From contig CAWHLP010000041.1 of NCBI GenBank assembly GCA_963830205.1, forward strand, positions 62,001-126,000: a stretch of DNA of 64,000 bases, given 5' to 3'. Position 1 is the first letter of the stretch; each line of letters begins with the position of its first letter. The notes under the pieces were generated by a model. The model was not told the DNA's origin. It saw only the letters and a program-made list of their open reading frames with translations, and made no database searches. The position numbers and the translations under genes are program-made. This stretch comes from CAVSRC01 sp963830205. Lineage in GTDB: Bacteria > Pseudomonadota > Alphaproteobacteria > Rhizobiales > Kaistiaceae. Of this stretch, positions 43,657 through 51,991 are shown in pieces.

Positions 43657-45594
43657 TCAATCGCTGGCCTGATTGAAGAAACCGTGGATCGCGCGGGCCA
43701 TCTCGTCGGAGATGCCGGGCACCGCACGCAAGTCGTCGATGCCCGCCCGGCCGACGGCCTTGGCGGTGCCGAAATGGCGCAGCAGCGCGCGCTTGCGCGC
43801 CGGGCCGATGCCGTCGATCTCGTCGAGAGGATTGCGGGCAATGTCTGACTTCCGCCGCGCCCGGTGCGAGCCGATGGCGAAGCGGTGCGCCTCGTCGCGC
43901 AGGCGCTGGACGAAATAGAGCACGGGATCGCGCGGCGGCAGCATGAAGGATTCGCGCCCGTTCATGTAGAAGGTCTCGCGCCCGGCATCGCGGTCCGGTC
44001 CCTTGGCGACCCCGATCAGCGGCAGGTCGGTGACGCCGAGCTCGGCCAGCGTCTCGGTGACCACGGCGAGCTGGCCGCGGCCGCCGTCGATCAGCAGCAC
44101 GTCGGGCCACGGGCCGATGGTTCCGGCCACCGCCTCGCTGTCCTCGTCGGGTTCGGCCGCCTGGCGCGGGCCGGCCTCTTTGATCAGGCGCGAGAAGCGC
44201 CGGCCGAGCATCTCGCGCATCATGGCGTAGTCGTCGCCGGGGGTGAGATCCTGCGAGCGCATGTTGAACTTGCGGTACTGGCCTTTGACGAAGCCGTCCG
44301 GGCCGGAGACGATCATGCCGCCGACCGCGTTGGTGCCCATGATGTGGCTGTTGTCGTAGACCTCGATGCGGCGCGGCGCTTCCGGCAAACCGAAGCGCTC
44401 GGCGAAGCCGTCGAGCAGGGTGCGCTGGGAGGACGATTCGGCGAGCTCGCGGCCGAGCGCCTCGCGCGCATTGGCAAGCGCATGCTCGACAAGGTCCTTC
44501 TTCTCGCCGCGCTGGGGAACGCTGACGCTGACATGGCTGCCGTTGCGTTCGGACAGCGCTTCCTCGAGCAGCGCCCGCTCGTCGAAGTCGTGCGAGAGCA
44601 GGATGAGCTTCGGCGCCGGCTTGTCGTCGTAGAACTGGGCGATGAAGGCGCCGAGCACGGCGCCGGGTTCCAACCCCTTGTCGGCGCGCGGGAAGTAGGC
44701 GCGGTTGCCCCAGTTCTGGCCGGTGCGGAAGAAGAAGACCTGGATGCAGGTCGATCCGCCGGCCTGATGGATGGCGAAGAGGTCGGCCTGCTCGAAGGTC
44801 TGCGGGTTGATGCCCTGATGGCCCTGGACGTGGGAGAGCGCGGCGAGCCGGTCGCGATAGCGGGCCGCCTGCTCGAAATCGAGCCGGTCGGCGGCCTCGC
44901 TCATCGCCTTCTGCATGGTGGCGCGCACCGCCTGGCTGCGGCCGGAGAGGAAGTCCCGCGCCTCCTGCACCAGGCCGGCGTAGTCGTCGAGGCTGATCTC
45001 GCCGGTGCAGGGCGCCGAGCAGCGCTTGATCTGGTAGAGCAGGCAGGGCCGCGTGCGGCTGTCGAAGACCGCATCCGAGCACGAGCGCAGCAGGAAGGCG
45101 CGCTCCAGCGCGTTGATCGTGCGGCCGACCGCGCCGGCCGAGGCGAAGGGGCCGAAATAGTCGCCCTTGCGCGTGCGCGCGCCGCGGTGCTTGGCGATCT
45201 GCGGCGCCTGATGGTCGCCGGTGATGAGGATGTAGGGGAACGACTTGTCGTCGCGGAGCAGCACGTTGTAGCGCGGCCTCAGGCGCTTGATCAGATTGGC
45301 CTCGAGCAGCAGCGCCTCGGTCTCGGTGCGCGTCGAGACGAACTCCATTTCCGCGGTCGCCATGATGACGCGCTGGATGCGGCCGGAGAGGCCGACGACG
45401 CGGGTGTAGCTCTGCACCCGCTTCTTGAGGCTGCGCGCCTTGCCGACGTAGAGGACCGTGCCCTTGACGTCGATCATGCGATAGACGCCGGGTCCGTTGG
45501 GCAGCCGCTTGACCGCGTCGGCGATGACCTCCGGGCCGACGCGGCGCGGCGTCTTCGGGCTTTCGGCTGTGTCGATGTCGGCGGATGTGGTCAT
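43657..45594 (-). CDS. uvrC: Excinuclease ABC subunit C
   Basis: Makes the dual incisions in nucleotide excision repair. The 645-aa protein has a GIY-YIG domain (LPNGPGVYRMIDVKGTVLYVGKARSLKKRVQSY, split here by position), a UVR motif (DRLDFEQAARYRDRL), the RNase H-like C-terminal nuclease (VEVYDNSH-type IEVYDNSHIMG, LLIDGGRGQL) and helix-hairpin-helix repeats near the end. Full length, with no break. Confidence 0.97.
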   Translation of the reverse strand: MTTSADIDTAESPKTPRRVGPEVIADAVKRLPNGPGVYRMIDVKGTVLYVGKARSLKKRVQSYTRVVGLSGRIQRVIMATAEMEFVSTRTETEALLLEANLIKRLRPRYNVLLRDDKSFPYILITGDHQAPQIAKHRGARTRKGDYFGPFASAGAVGRTINALERAFLLRSCSDAVFDSRTRPCLLYQIKRCSAPCTGEISLDDYAGLVQEARDFLSGRSQAVRATMQKAMSEAADRLDFEQAARYRDRLAALSHVQGHQGINPQTFEQADLFAIHQAGGSTCIQVFFFRTGQNWGNRAYFPRADKGLEPGAVLGAFIAQFYDDKPAPKLILLSHDFDERALLEEALSERNGSHVSVSVPQRGEKKDLVEHALANAREALGRELAESSSQRTLLDGFAERFGLPEAPRRIEVYDNSHIMGTNAVGGMIVSGPDGFVKGQYRKFNMRSQDLTPGDDYAMMREMLGRRFSRLIKEAGPRQAAEPDEDSEAVAGTIGPWPDVLLIDGGRGQLAVVTETLAELGVTDLPLIGVAKGPDRDAGRETFYMNGRESFMLPPRDPVLYFVQRLRDEAHRFAIGSHRARRKSDIARNPLDEIDGIGPARKRALLRHFGTAKAVGRAGIDDLRAVPGISDEMARAIHGFFNQASD

Positions 45595-45619
45595 GGGTCC
45601 GATCGATATGGCGGGCCGG

Positions 45620-46357
45620 TCAGCCGAGGTGCTGGCCGCCGTCGAGCGCGATCACCTGGCCGGTGATCGAGCCCGTCTCGACAATATAGCGGATGGTGCG
45701 GCCGAATTCCGTCAGTGCCGGTGCGCGGCGGAGTGGCACCGACTCGACCAGCCGGCGATAGCCCTCGTCGGTCTGGTAGACGCTGGGCAGCGTCGGGCCG
45801 GGGGCGATGCCGTTGACGCGCACATTGGGCGCCAGCGCCAGGGCGAGCGACTGGGTGGCGGTGGCGAGCGCCGCCTTGCTGATCTGGTAGGAATAGTTGG
45901 CCGGCGTCGGCCGCCAGATGCTCTGGTCGAGCAGGTTGACGACGTTGCCCTCGACGCCCTCCGGCAGTTGCCGGGCGAAAGCCTCGGCCAGGAAGATCGG
46001 GGCCGCCAGGTTGATCGCCATCTGTCGGTCCCACAGGTCACGGTCGAGCGCGCCGACCGCATCGAAGGCGAAGATCGAGGCGTTGTTGACCAGCAAGGTG
46101 AGGGGGCCGTGTGCCGCGACGGCGTCGCCGACGACCTTGGCCGGCGTCGCCGGATCGGCGAAATCGCCGGTGACGACGGCGGCGCGCCCGCCTTTGTCGC
46201 TGATGGCGGCGGCGAGGTCGTCGGCCTCGGTGCGCGAAAAGTTGCAGTGGATGACGACCGCCCAGCCGTGCGCGGCGAGATCCTCGACGATGGCGCGGCC
46301 GATGCGGCGCGCACCACCGGTCACCAGCGCGACGGAAGGGGCAAACGGCGCAACCAT
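45620..46357 (-). CDS. SDR family oxidoreductase (pteridine reductase-like)
   Basis: A 245-aa short-chain dehydrogenase. It has the arginine-containing cofactor motif TGGARRIGRAI, typical of NADPH-dependent pteridine/dihydromonapterin reductase-like SDRs, the LVNNASIF motif and the catalytic YSYQISK. The substrate is inferred from the cofactor motif and is not certain. It precedes uvrC by 25 bp and is divergent from the outer-membrane protein gene; a CtrA-like sequence lies immediately upstream of its ATG. Confidence 0.88.
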   Translation of the reverse strand: MVAPFAPSVALVTGGARRIGRAIVEDLAAHGWAVVIHCNFSRTEADDLAAAISDKGGRAAVVTGDFADPATPAKVVGDAVAAHGPLTLLVNNASIFAFDAVGALDRDLWDRQMAINLAAPIFLAEAFARQLPEGVEGNVVNLLDQSIWRPTPANYSYQISKAALATATQSLALALAPNVRVNGIAPGPTLPSVYQTDEGYRRLVESVPLRRAPALTEFGRTIRYIVETGSITGQVIALDGGQHLG

Positions 46358-46639
46358 TGGTTAACCCTATTTAACAGTAACGACGGAGGGGACAGCGGAC
46401 CCACTCTACATGGGAGGCGCCGGGTGGATATTCAAACGCCTTTTAAATCAATGCTTTAGAAACGAACTGTCACCTTGCTGCAACGCCATAATCGATCACT
46501 GATTCGCCGCTGTGCGGCCGTATTTCATTAACGTTTACGCCGTATTCCTGCTCGCATATGGCGGCCAGTAAAGCGTTGGGGGCCTGGCGTCGTGGGCGAC
46601 CGTGTCTGGATGTCGCCGGGCTAAAACGAGGAGTAGATC
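46358..46639. promoter_or_regulatory. AT-rich divergent regulatory region with CtrA-like box
   Basis: About 280 bp between the SDR gene and the barrel gene, clearly lower in GC than the rest. At 46361-46375 it contains TTAACCCTATTTAAC, two TTAA half-sites with a 6-nt gap, close to the alphaproteobacterial CtrA site TTAA-N7-TTAA. Another TTAACG occurs near 46527. No gene is present. Confidence 0.5.
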
Positions 46640-47209
46640 ATGTTTGCCATCCGAACCATCGGCGCAAGCGCGCTGGCGCTCGTGGGCAGCGCCGGCATCG
46701 CACTTGCCGCGGACCTGCCGAACTATCAGCCGCCGCCGGCTGCCCAGGTGTACAACCCGGCACCGGCCTTCGACTGGACGGGGCCCTATGTCGGTCTCAC
46801 CGGCGGCTATGGCTGGGGCACCTCCAGCGGCCTGCTGGGCGGCGGCTTCGCCGGCTACAATTTCCAGGTCAATCCCAATGTCGTGGTCGGCGTCGAGGGC
46901 GATATCGTCGCCACCGGTAAGAGTTCGAACGGCTGGGATTCGACGATCCGCGGCCGCCTCGGCTATGCCTATGACCGCTATCTCTTCTACGGGACCGGCG
47001 GCGTGGCGTTCGGCGACATCAAGAACGCCGGCGCATCGAAGACCAGGACCGGCTGGACGATCGGCGCCGGTATCGAAGCGGCGCTGACCAGCAACGTCAC
47101 CGGGCGGGTCGAGTACCGCTACACCGATCTCGGCTCGGCGTCGGTCGGCGGCTCGACCGTCAGCCAGACCGCCAACGACCTCATGGTCGGCGTCGCCATG
47201 AAGTTCTGA
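46640..47209 (+). CDS. Outer-membrane beta-barrel protein (Omp25/RopB-like)
   Basis: A 189-aa eight-stranded barrel protein. It has a signal peptide MFAIRTIGASALALVGSAGIALA, then the Hyphomicrobiales porin-like feature DWTGPYVGLTGGYGWG, glycine/aromatic alternating strands (GGGFAGYNFQVNPNVVVGVEGDI, GRLGYAYDRYLFYGTGGVAFGD) and the terminal phenylalanine (MVGVAMKF) used by the BAM machinery. AACGAGGAGTAG precedes the ATG. The low-GC upstream region suggests strong, regulated expression. Confidence 0.88.
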   Translation: MFAIRTIGASALALVGSAGIALAADLPNYQPPPAAQVYNPAPAFDWTGPYVGLTGGYGWGTSSGLLGGGFAGYNFQVNPNVVVGVEGDIVATGKSSNGWDSTIRGRLGYAYDRYLFYGTGGVAFGDIKNAGASKTRTGWTIGAGIEAALTSNVTGRVEYRYTDLGSASVGGSTVSQTANDLMVGVAMKF

Positions 47210-47231
47210 TCGGCCTGTCCTGTCAGGCTCG

Positions 47232-47266
47232 AACGCCCCGCTGCGGCACGCCCGCGGCGGGGCGTT
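47232..47266. terminator. Terminator hairpin of the barrel gene
   Basis: AACGCCCCGC (47232-47241) pairs with GCGGGGCGTT (47257-47266) and is followed by TCCGTTTTGG. Well placed 20 bp after the stop codon of the outer-membrane protein gene. Confidence 0.8.
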
Positions 47267-47311
47267 TCCGTTTTGGGGGAGGAGGAGGGCGCCGATCATT
47301 TGTTCTCGGTC

Positions 47312-47455
47312 ATCCTCCGGCGGAGCGCAGCGGAGACCGGAGGATCGGTTTCCTGGTTGCACGACCACGGTTGGTTTCAGGTCGGTTGAGCCGCGACTGC
47401 GCAGCGATTTGCGCTCCACCCCGTGGAGAACGATCCTCCGGTCAAGCCGGAGGAT
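47312..47455. repeat. ATCCTCCGG/CCGGAGGAT hairpin repeats
   Basis: Two hairpins with the same arms: ATCCTCCGG at 47312-47320 with CCGGAGGAT at 47337-47345, and ATCCTCCGG at 47433-47441 with CCGGAGGAT at 47447-47455. The second has a TCAAG loop. This motif is widespread in intergenic regions of alphaproteobacteria. The rest of 47267-47507 shows no gene. Confidence 0.8.
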
Positions 47456-47507
47456 GACGGAGAACCGGGATGCTCCGTCGTGCTGCACCGCGCCCAGGAC
47501 AGGCGCC

Positions 47508-48119
47508 TTACTGCGGCACCTTGATCTCGGGCACGCCGCAGCCCTGGCGGTCGACCTCCAGGCAGCGGCGGAAGCTGAGGTCCTTGGTCAGGCAGATGCG
47601 CACCTCTTCCATGAGGCCGCGATAGCAGGTGACGGCGATGCCGGTCTCGACCAGGCGCGGGTTGGCGGCGATGAAGGCCTGCTCGACCTCGCGCGGCGCC
47701 AGCGTCCGGCCGGAAAGCGTCGTCGGCAGCTTCACGGCCTGAAAGGCGCGGCGCAGCGTGGCGAAGTAGTTCGTCTGGTTGAGGCCGGAGCACATCCCGT
47801 GCTTCTGCCATTCGTGATTGATGAGGCCGCCGCCCGGCATGATGTCGGCGAGCGAATCGACGGTCGCCTGGCTGACGCGGCGCGGCATGTTGGACGGACA
47901 GTCGGACGGGTAGCCGTTCTCGTATTGCGGCCACAGGCCGTGGACGATGAAGCCGCTGGGGTGCCCGCATTCGGCGGGGTCGGGCCGGCTGGCGGTGGCG
48001 CAATAGGTCGGCGACCAGGACAGCGACAGGACGTAGAAATCGAAATCGCCCGGCGTGCCGCCGGCCCATGCGGGCGCGACGGTGAAACACAGGGCGGCGA
48101 GAAGACCGGCGAGCCTCAA
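47508..48119 (-). CDS. Ribonuclease T2 family protein
   Basis: Secreted or periplasmic RNase of 203 aa. The two catalytic segments are FIVHGLWPQY and HEWQKHGMC, both with the active-site histidines; eight or so cysteines suggest disulfides. From TTG 48119 the N-terminus is a signal peptide (LRLAGLLAALCFTVAPAWAGG). No ATG or GTG fits, and this TTG overlaps the upstream gene's TGA as TTGA, so coupling is likely. RNase T2 is patchy in bacteria but is found in proteobacteria. The upstream small secreted protein is probably in the same operon. Confidence 0.85.
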   Translation of the reverse strand: MRLAGLLAALCFTVAPAWAGGTPGDFDFYVLSLSWSPTYCATASRPDPAECGHPSGFIVHGLWPQYENGYPSDCPSNMPRRVSQATVDSLADIMPGGGLINHEWQKHGMCSGLNQTNYFATLRRAFQAVKLPTTLSGRTLAPREVEQAFIAANPRLVETGIAVTCYRGLMEEVRICLTKDLSFRRCLEVDRQGCGVPEIKVPQ

Positions 48120-48562
48120 GGACGGATGGAGCGGCACGCGGCGCCGTAGACCCGGTAAGGGTCGTAGCCGGGCAGGCACGACTGAACGCCCCAATGGAAC
48201 GAGGCAAAGCCGGCCTGGAACTCGATCAGATAGACCAGCTCCGAGCGCCGGCCGTCGGAGAGATAGGCCGTGGCGTGGCAATAGCGGCGCGGGATGAGGC
48301 TCGGCCCGTCGACGTTGACCTTGGTCTCGCGGATGTCGCCGACACTGGCGATGGTGAGCCCGCTGTGGATGATGCTGCGGTCGTAGAAGGCGAACTTCTC
48401 GCGCACATGGGCCAGCACCTTGGGCTGGTCGCAGACCGGCAGGCAGTGATGGTGGGCGCAATAGGGCGTGCCCGCATAGCTCGCGCCATAGGTATAGTCG
48501 GCCGCCTGGGCCGGAACCGCCAGAAGGCCAAGCGCCGCCAAGCCCAACAGGATGCGCAGCAT
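48116..48562 (-). CDS. Secreted cysteine-containing protein of unknown function
   Basis: A 148-aa protein with signal peptide MLRILLGLAALGLLAVPAQA. The mature part starts ADYTYGASYAGTPYCAHHHCLPVCDQPKV, and more cysteines occur in RRYCHATAYL, VQSCLPGYD and GAACRSIRP. I do not recognise the family. It overlaps the RNase T2 gene by 4 bp, so the two are probably co-expressed, and it might be an accessory of the RNase, but nothing proves it. Confidence 0.75.
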   Translation of the reverse strand: MLRILLGLAALGLLAVPAQAADYTYGASYAGTPYCAHHHCLPVCDQPKVLAHVREKFAFYDRSIIHSGLTIASVGDIRETKVNVDGPSLIPRRYCHATAYLSDGRRSELVYLIEFQAGFASFHWGVQSCLPGYDPYRVYGAACRSIRP

Positions 48563-48642
48563 GGCTGTCGTCTCCCCGTAATTCGTCGGCCGACAATGCG
48601 ACGGCCCCGGAGCCCGGTCAAGGCGAGCAGGGCCTTTCGCGG

Positions 48643-49493
48643 TCACTCTCCAGCGATTTCGTCGATGGTGTGTCCGGCGCCGTCGCCCTGCGCCAGGATC
48701 GGCACGAGGCCGCCGAGCAGGCGGGCCAGTGCCTCCGCGAACTGCCAGGGCGGGTTGCAGATGACGAGGCCGGTGCCGTTGAAGGTGCCGCCGGCGCCGC
48801 GCTCGCGCACGCTGAGCTCGGCCCTGAGCAGCCGGCGGATGCCGGATTTGGCCAGGCCGAGGCGCAGCCGGTCGACGGCGACGAGGTCCTTCACCGGGTA
48901 CCACAGGCAGTAGATGCCGGTCGGCCAGCGGCGATGGGCGTTGGCGAAGGCGTCGAGAAGCCGGTCGAACTCGTTCGCCTCTTCGTAGGGCGGGTCAACC
49001 AGCACCAGCCCGCGCCGCTCCTTGGGCGGCACGAAGGCGCCGAGCGCCAGCCAGCCGTCGAGCGCGATGGTCCTGACCTGGATGTCGCCGGCAAAGAGCG
49101 CGGTGAGCGCCTCGGCGTCCTCCGGGTGCAGCTCGACCGCGGTCAGCCGGTCCTGCCGGCGGAAGAGGTGCCGGGCGATCCACGGCGAGCCGGGATAGAC
49201 ACTGAGCGCATCGCCTGGCGCGTTCGCCGCCTTCACCGCCTCCAGCCACGGGGCGAGGAGGGCGGCGAGGTCGGGATAAGGTCGCGCTGCCACAGCCGGC
49301 CGATGCCCTCCCGCCACTCGCCCGAGCGCGTCGCCTCATCGCCGGCGAGATCGTACAGGCCCGCGCCGGCATGGCTGTCGATGACCCGGAAAGCGCTGTC
49401 TTTGAGCTTCAGCCGCTCGATCAGGAGCGCCAGCACCGAATGCTTGACCACATCGGCGAAGCCGCCGGCATGGAAGGCGTGGCGGTAGTTCAT
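48643..49493 (-). pseudogene. rlmJ: 23S rRNA adenine-2030 N6-methyltransferase RlmJ, frameshifted
   Basis: SAM-dependent methyltransferase of the RlmJ/ComJ family. The N-terminal MNYRHAFHAGGFADVVKHSVL and DSHAGAGLYDL are followed, in another frame, by LSVYPGSPW, the catalytic VLVDPPYE and NPPWQF. The frame changes near 49280-49281. Unlike the other breaks, this one needs one base added (GACCTTA from GACCCTTA on the minus strand) to give 283 aa, close to the 280 of E. coli. It lies 7 bp upstream of purN. Confidence 0.85.
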
Positions 49494-49500
49494 GGCCTTC

Positions 49501-50163
49501 CTAAATCTTCGCCGGCGAGACGAGCACGCCGAAGGCGGCCTCGGGCGGCAGGTCGGCGATCACCACCCGCTCGCCGACCACCCGCGTGCGCTCTGCCGCG
49601 ACCAGCGCCAGCGCCTCCGGATAGATGCGGTGCTCGGCGCCGAGCACGCGCGCGGCCAGCGCCTCGGGCGTGTCGGTCGACAGCACCGGCACGGCCGCCT
49701 GGGCGATGATCGGCCCGGCATCCATCGCGGGTCGCACGAAATGGACGGTGCAGCCGTGCAGCTTGACCCCGGCGGCAAGCGCCCGCTCGTGGGTGTTGAG
49801 CCCCTGGAAGGCGGGGAGCAGCGACGGATGGATGTTGATCACCCGGTCCTGCCAGCGCTCGACGAAATCCTCCGACAGGAGGCGCATGAAGCCGGCGAGG
49901 CAGACGATGTCGATCTCCGCCGCCTCGAGGTGCGCCTCGATCTTCGCCTCGAATGCGGCGCGGTCCTTGTTCTCCTTGGAGCTGACGATCGCGGTGGCGA
50001 TGCCGGCCTCTGCCGCCTTGGCGAGGCCGGCGGCATCCGACCGGCTGGAGAGGACCAGAACGATCTCGGCCGGATAGTCCGGCCGCGCCGCGGCGCCGAT
50101 GAGCGCGCTCATGTTGGAGCCGCGCCCGGAAATCAGGATGGCGACGCGCTTGCGGTCGGTCAT
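49501..50163 (-). CDS. purN: Phosphoribosylglycinamide formyltransferase
   Basis: Third step of purine synthesis, formylating GAR with 10-formyl-THF. The 220-aa product has VAILISGRGSNMSALI, the catalytic Asn/His/Asp in INIHPSLLPAFQG and HFVRPAMDAGPII. Its ATG overlaps the purM stop by 4 bp (ATGA at 50163-50160). Confidence 0.97.
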   Translation of the reverse strand: MTDRKRVAILISGRGSNMSALIGAAARPDYPAEIVLVLSSRSDAAGLAKAAEAGIATAIVSSKENKDRAAFEAKIEAHLEAAEIDIVCLAGFMRLLSEDFVERWQDRVINIHPSLLPAFQGLNTHERALAAGVKLHGCTVHFVRPAMDAGPIIAQAAVPVLSTDTPEALAARVLGAEHRIYPEALALVAAERTRVVGERVVIADLPPEAAFGVLVSPAKI

Positions 50164-51239
50164 GGCGCTTTGAGGTCGAGGGTTCCCGAATAGGCGACCG
50201 GCGCGTCCTTGCGCTCGGCGATCTCGCCGACGGCGACCACCGTTTCGCCGGACGCGGCAAGCGCCGCCGTCACGGCGGCAACCGAGGCGGCGGGCACGAC
50301 CAGCAGCATGCCGGCGCCGCAGTTGAAGGTGCGCAGCATCTCGTCCGGGGCGATGTCGGCAAGCCCGGCCAGCCAGCGGAAGACCGGCGGCACCGGCAGC
50401 CGGTCGAGGTCGATGCGGGCGGAGAGCCGCTCCGGCAGCACACGGGGCAGGTTTTCGGTAATGCCGCCGCCGGTGATATGGGCCATGGCCTTGACCGCGC
50501 CGGTCTCTCTCACCGCCGCAAGCAGCGGCTTCACATAGATGCGGGTCGGGGTCAGCAGCGCCTCGCCGACGCTCATGGCGTTGTCGAAGGGGACGGGCGC
50601 ATCGAAGGCGATGCCGGCGTCGGCGACGAGCTTGCGCACCAGCGAGAAGCCGTTGGAGTGGACGCCGGAGGAGGCAAGCGCCAGCACCACGTCGCCGGCG
50701 ACAACATCGGCACGCGGCAGGATGCCGTCACGCTCGACGGCGCCGACGGCGAAGCCGGCGAGGTCGAAATCCTTGCCGGCGTACATGCCGGGCATTTCCG
50801 CCGTCTCGCCGCCGATGAGCGCCGCACCGGCCTGGCGGCAGCCCTCGGCGATGCCGGCGACGATACGCGCGCCGACCGCCGGGTCGAGCTTGCCGGTGGC
50901 GAAATAATCGAGGAAGAACAGCGGCTCCGCCCCCTGGACGACGAGGTCGTTGACGCACATGGCGACGAGGTCGATGCCGACCGTGTCGACGATCCCGGTA
51001 TCGATGGCGATCTTCAGCTTGGTGCCGACGCCATCGGTGGCCGCGACCAGCACCGGATCGCGGTAGCCGGCGGCCTTCAGGTCGAACAGGCCGCCGAAAC
51101 CGCCGATTTCCGCGTCGGCGCCGGGCCGCCGCGTCGCCCGCACCATGGGCTTGATCGCCTCGACAAGGGCGTTTCCGGCGTCGATATCGACGCCGGCGTC
51201 GGCATAGGACGCGCCCGGTCGCCGGGCAGGGGTGGTCAT
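50160..51239 (-). CDS. purM: Phosphoribosylformylglycinamidine cyclo-ligase
   Basis: AIR synthetase, fifth step of purine synthesis. The 359-aa product shows SYADAGVDIDAGNALVEAIKP, the ATP-binding DGVGTKLKIA, and HITGGGITENLPRVLP. ATG 51239 gives the standard start; more distal in-frame codons extend the N-terminus without similarity. It is coupled to purN and divergent from the phosphatidyltransferase gene. Confidence 0.97.
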   Translation of the reverse strand: MTTPARRPGASYADAGVDIDAGNALVEAIKPMVRATRRPGADAEIGGFGGLFDLKAAGYRDPVLVAATDGVGTKLKIAIDTGIVDTVGIDLVAMCVNDLVVQGAEPLFFLDYFATGKLDPAVGARIVAGIAEGCRQAGAALIGGETAEMPGMYAGKDFDLAGFAVGAVERDGILPRADVVAGDVVLALASSGVHSNGFSLVRKLVADAGIAFDAPVPFDNAMSVGEALLTPTRIYVKPLLAAVRETGAVKAMAHITGGGITENLPRVLPERLSARIDLDRLPVPPVFRWLAGLADIAPDEMLRTFNCGAGMLLVVPAASVAAVTAALAASGETVVAVGEIAERKDAPVAYSGTLDLKAP

Positions 51240-51405
51240 GGGATTCGCAAGGCCTCCAGCCGCTGGCATCCCAATCCATGAAAAGATATCGGAAAGCAAG
51301 ATGCCTGGGGATAGGCTGAGACCCTTGGCCTCACCGGCCGATAATGCCATGTCTTGTCCAATGTCCGGTTGGCGGCCGGGCTTGGAAGCAGGGGCTTAAG
51401 TCCAG

Positions 51406-51991
51406 GTGACGATACCCAACCTGATCACGATCGGCAGGCTGCTGCTGGTACCGCTGATCGTCTGGCTGATGATCACCGGCCAGTCGGGGGCGGCCTTCGC
51501 CGCGTTCATCCTGGCCGGCGTCAGCGATGCCGTCGACGGCTTCCTGGCGCGCAGCTTCAACCTGCGCTCGACGCTGGGCTCCTATCTCGATCCGCTCGCC
51601 GACAAGGCGCTGCTCGTCTCGATCTACATCTCGCTCGCCGTGATCGGGGAGGTGCCGCTGTGGGTGGTGATCCTGGTGGTCAGCCGCGACCTGTTCATCG
51701 TCGGCGCGGTGGTGCTGTCGTGGATGCTCGACCAGCCGATGGAGATGCACCCGCTGATCATCTCGAAGATCAACACGGTGGTGCAGATCGTGCTCGCCGC
51801 CGTGGTCCTCGGCGACCTGGCGCTCGGCGCCGGTCTCGACATGCTGCGCACGATCCTGGCCTATCGTGGTCGGCCTGCTCACCGTCGCCTCGGCCGCCGT
51901 CTATCTGGTCGACTGGGTCCGCCACATGGGCATGGGCGAGAGCGCCGCCGGCTCGCCCGACGGACAGAGCGACGAGCGCTGGCCGAGATGA
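51406..51991 (+). pseudogene. CDP-alcohol phosphatidyltransferase, frameshifted
   Basis: Membrane enzyme of the same family as PgsA, related to PgsA/cardiolipin-type synthases. The motif SDAVDGFLARSFNLR then TLGSYLDPLADKA is intact. GTG 51406 starts MTIPNLITIGRLLLVPLI. At 51865 one extra C shifts the frame: without it the protein ends ...ESAAGSPDGQSDERWPR with a TGA (51989-51991) overlapping the AI-2E ATG. With it, the frame runs into the AI-2E gene, creating a spurious 555-aa fusion. The restored protein is 194 aa. Second member of this family in the window, besides pgsA at 42873. Confidence 0.83.
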
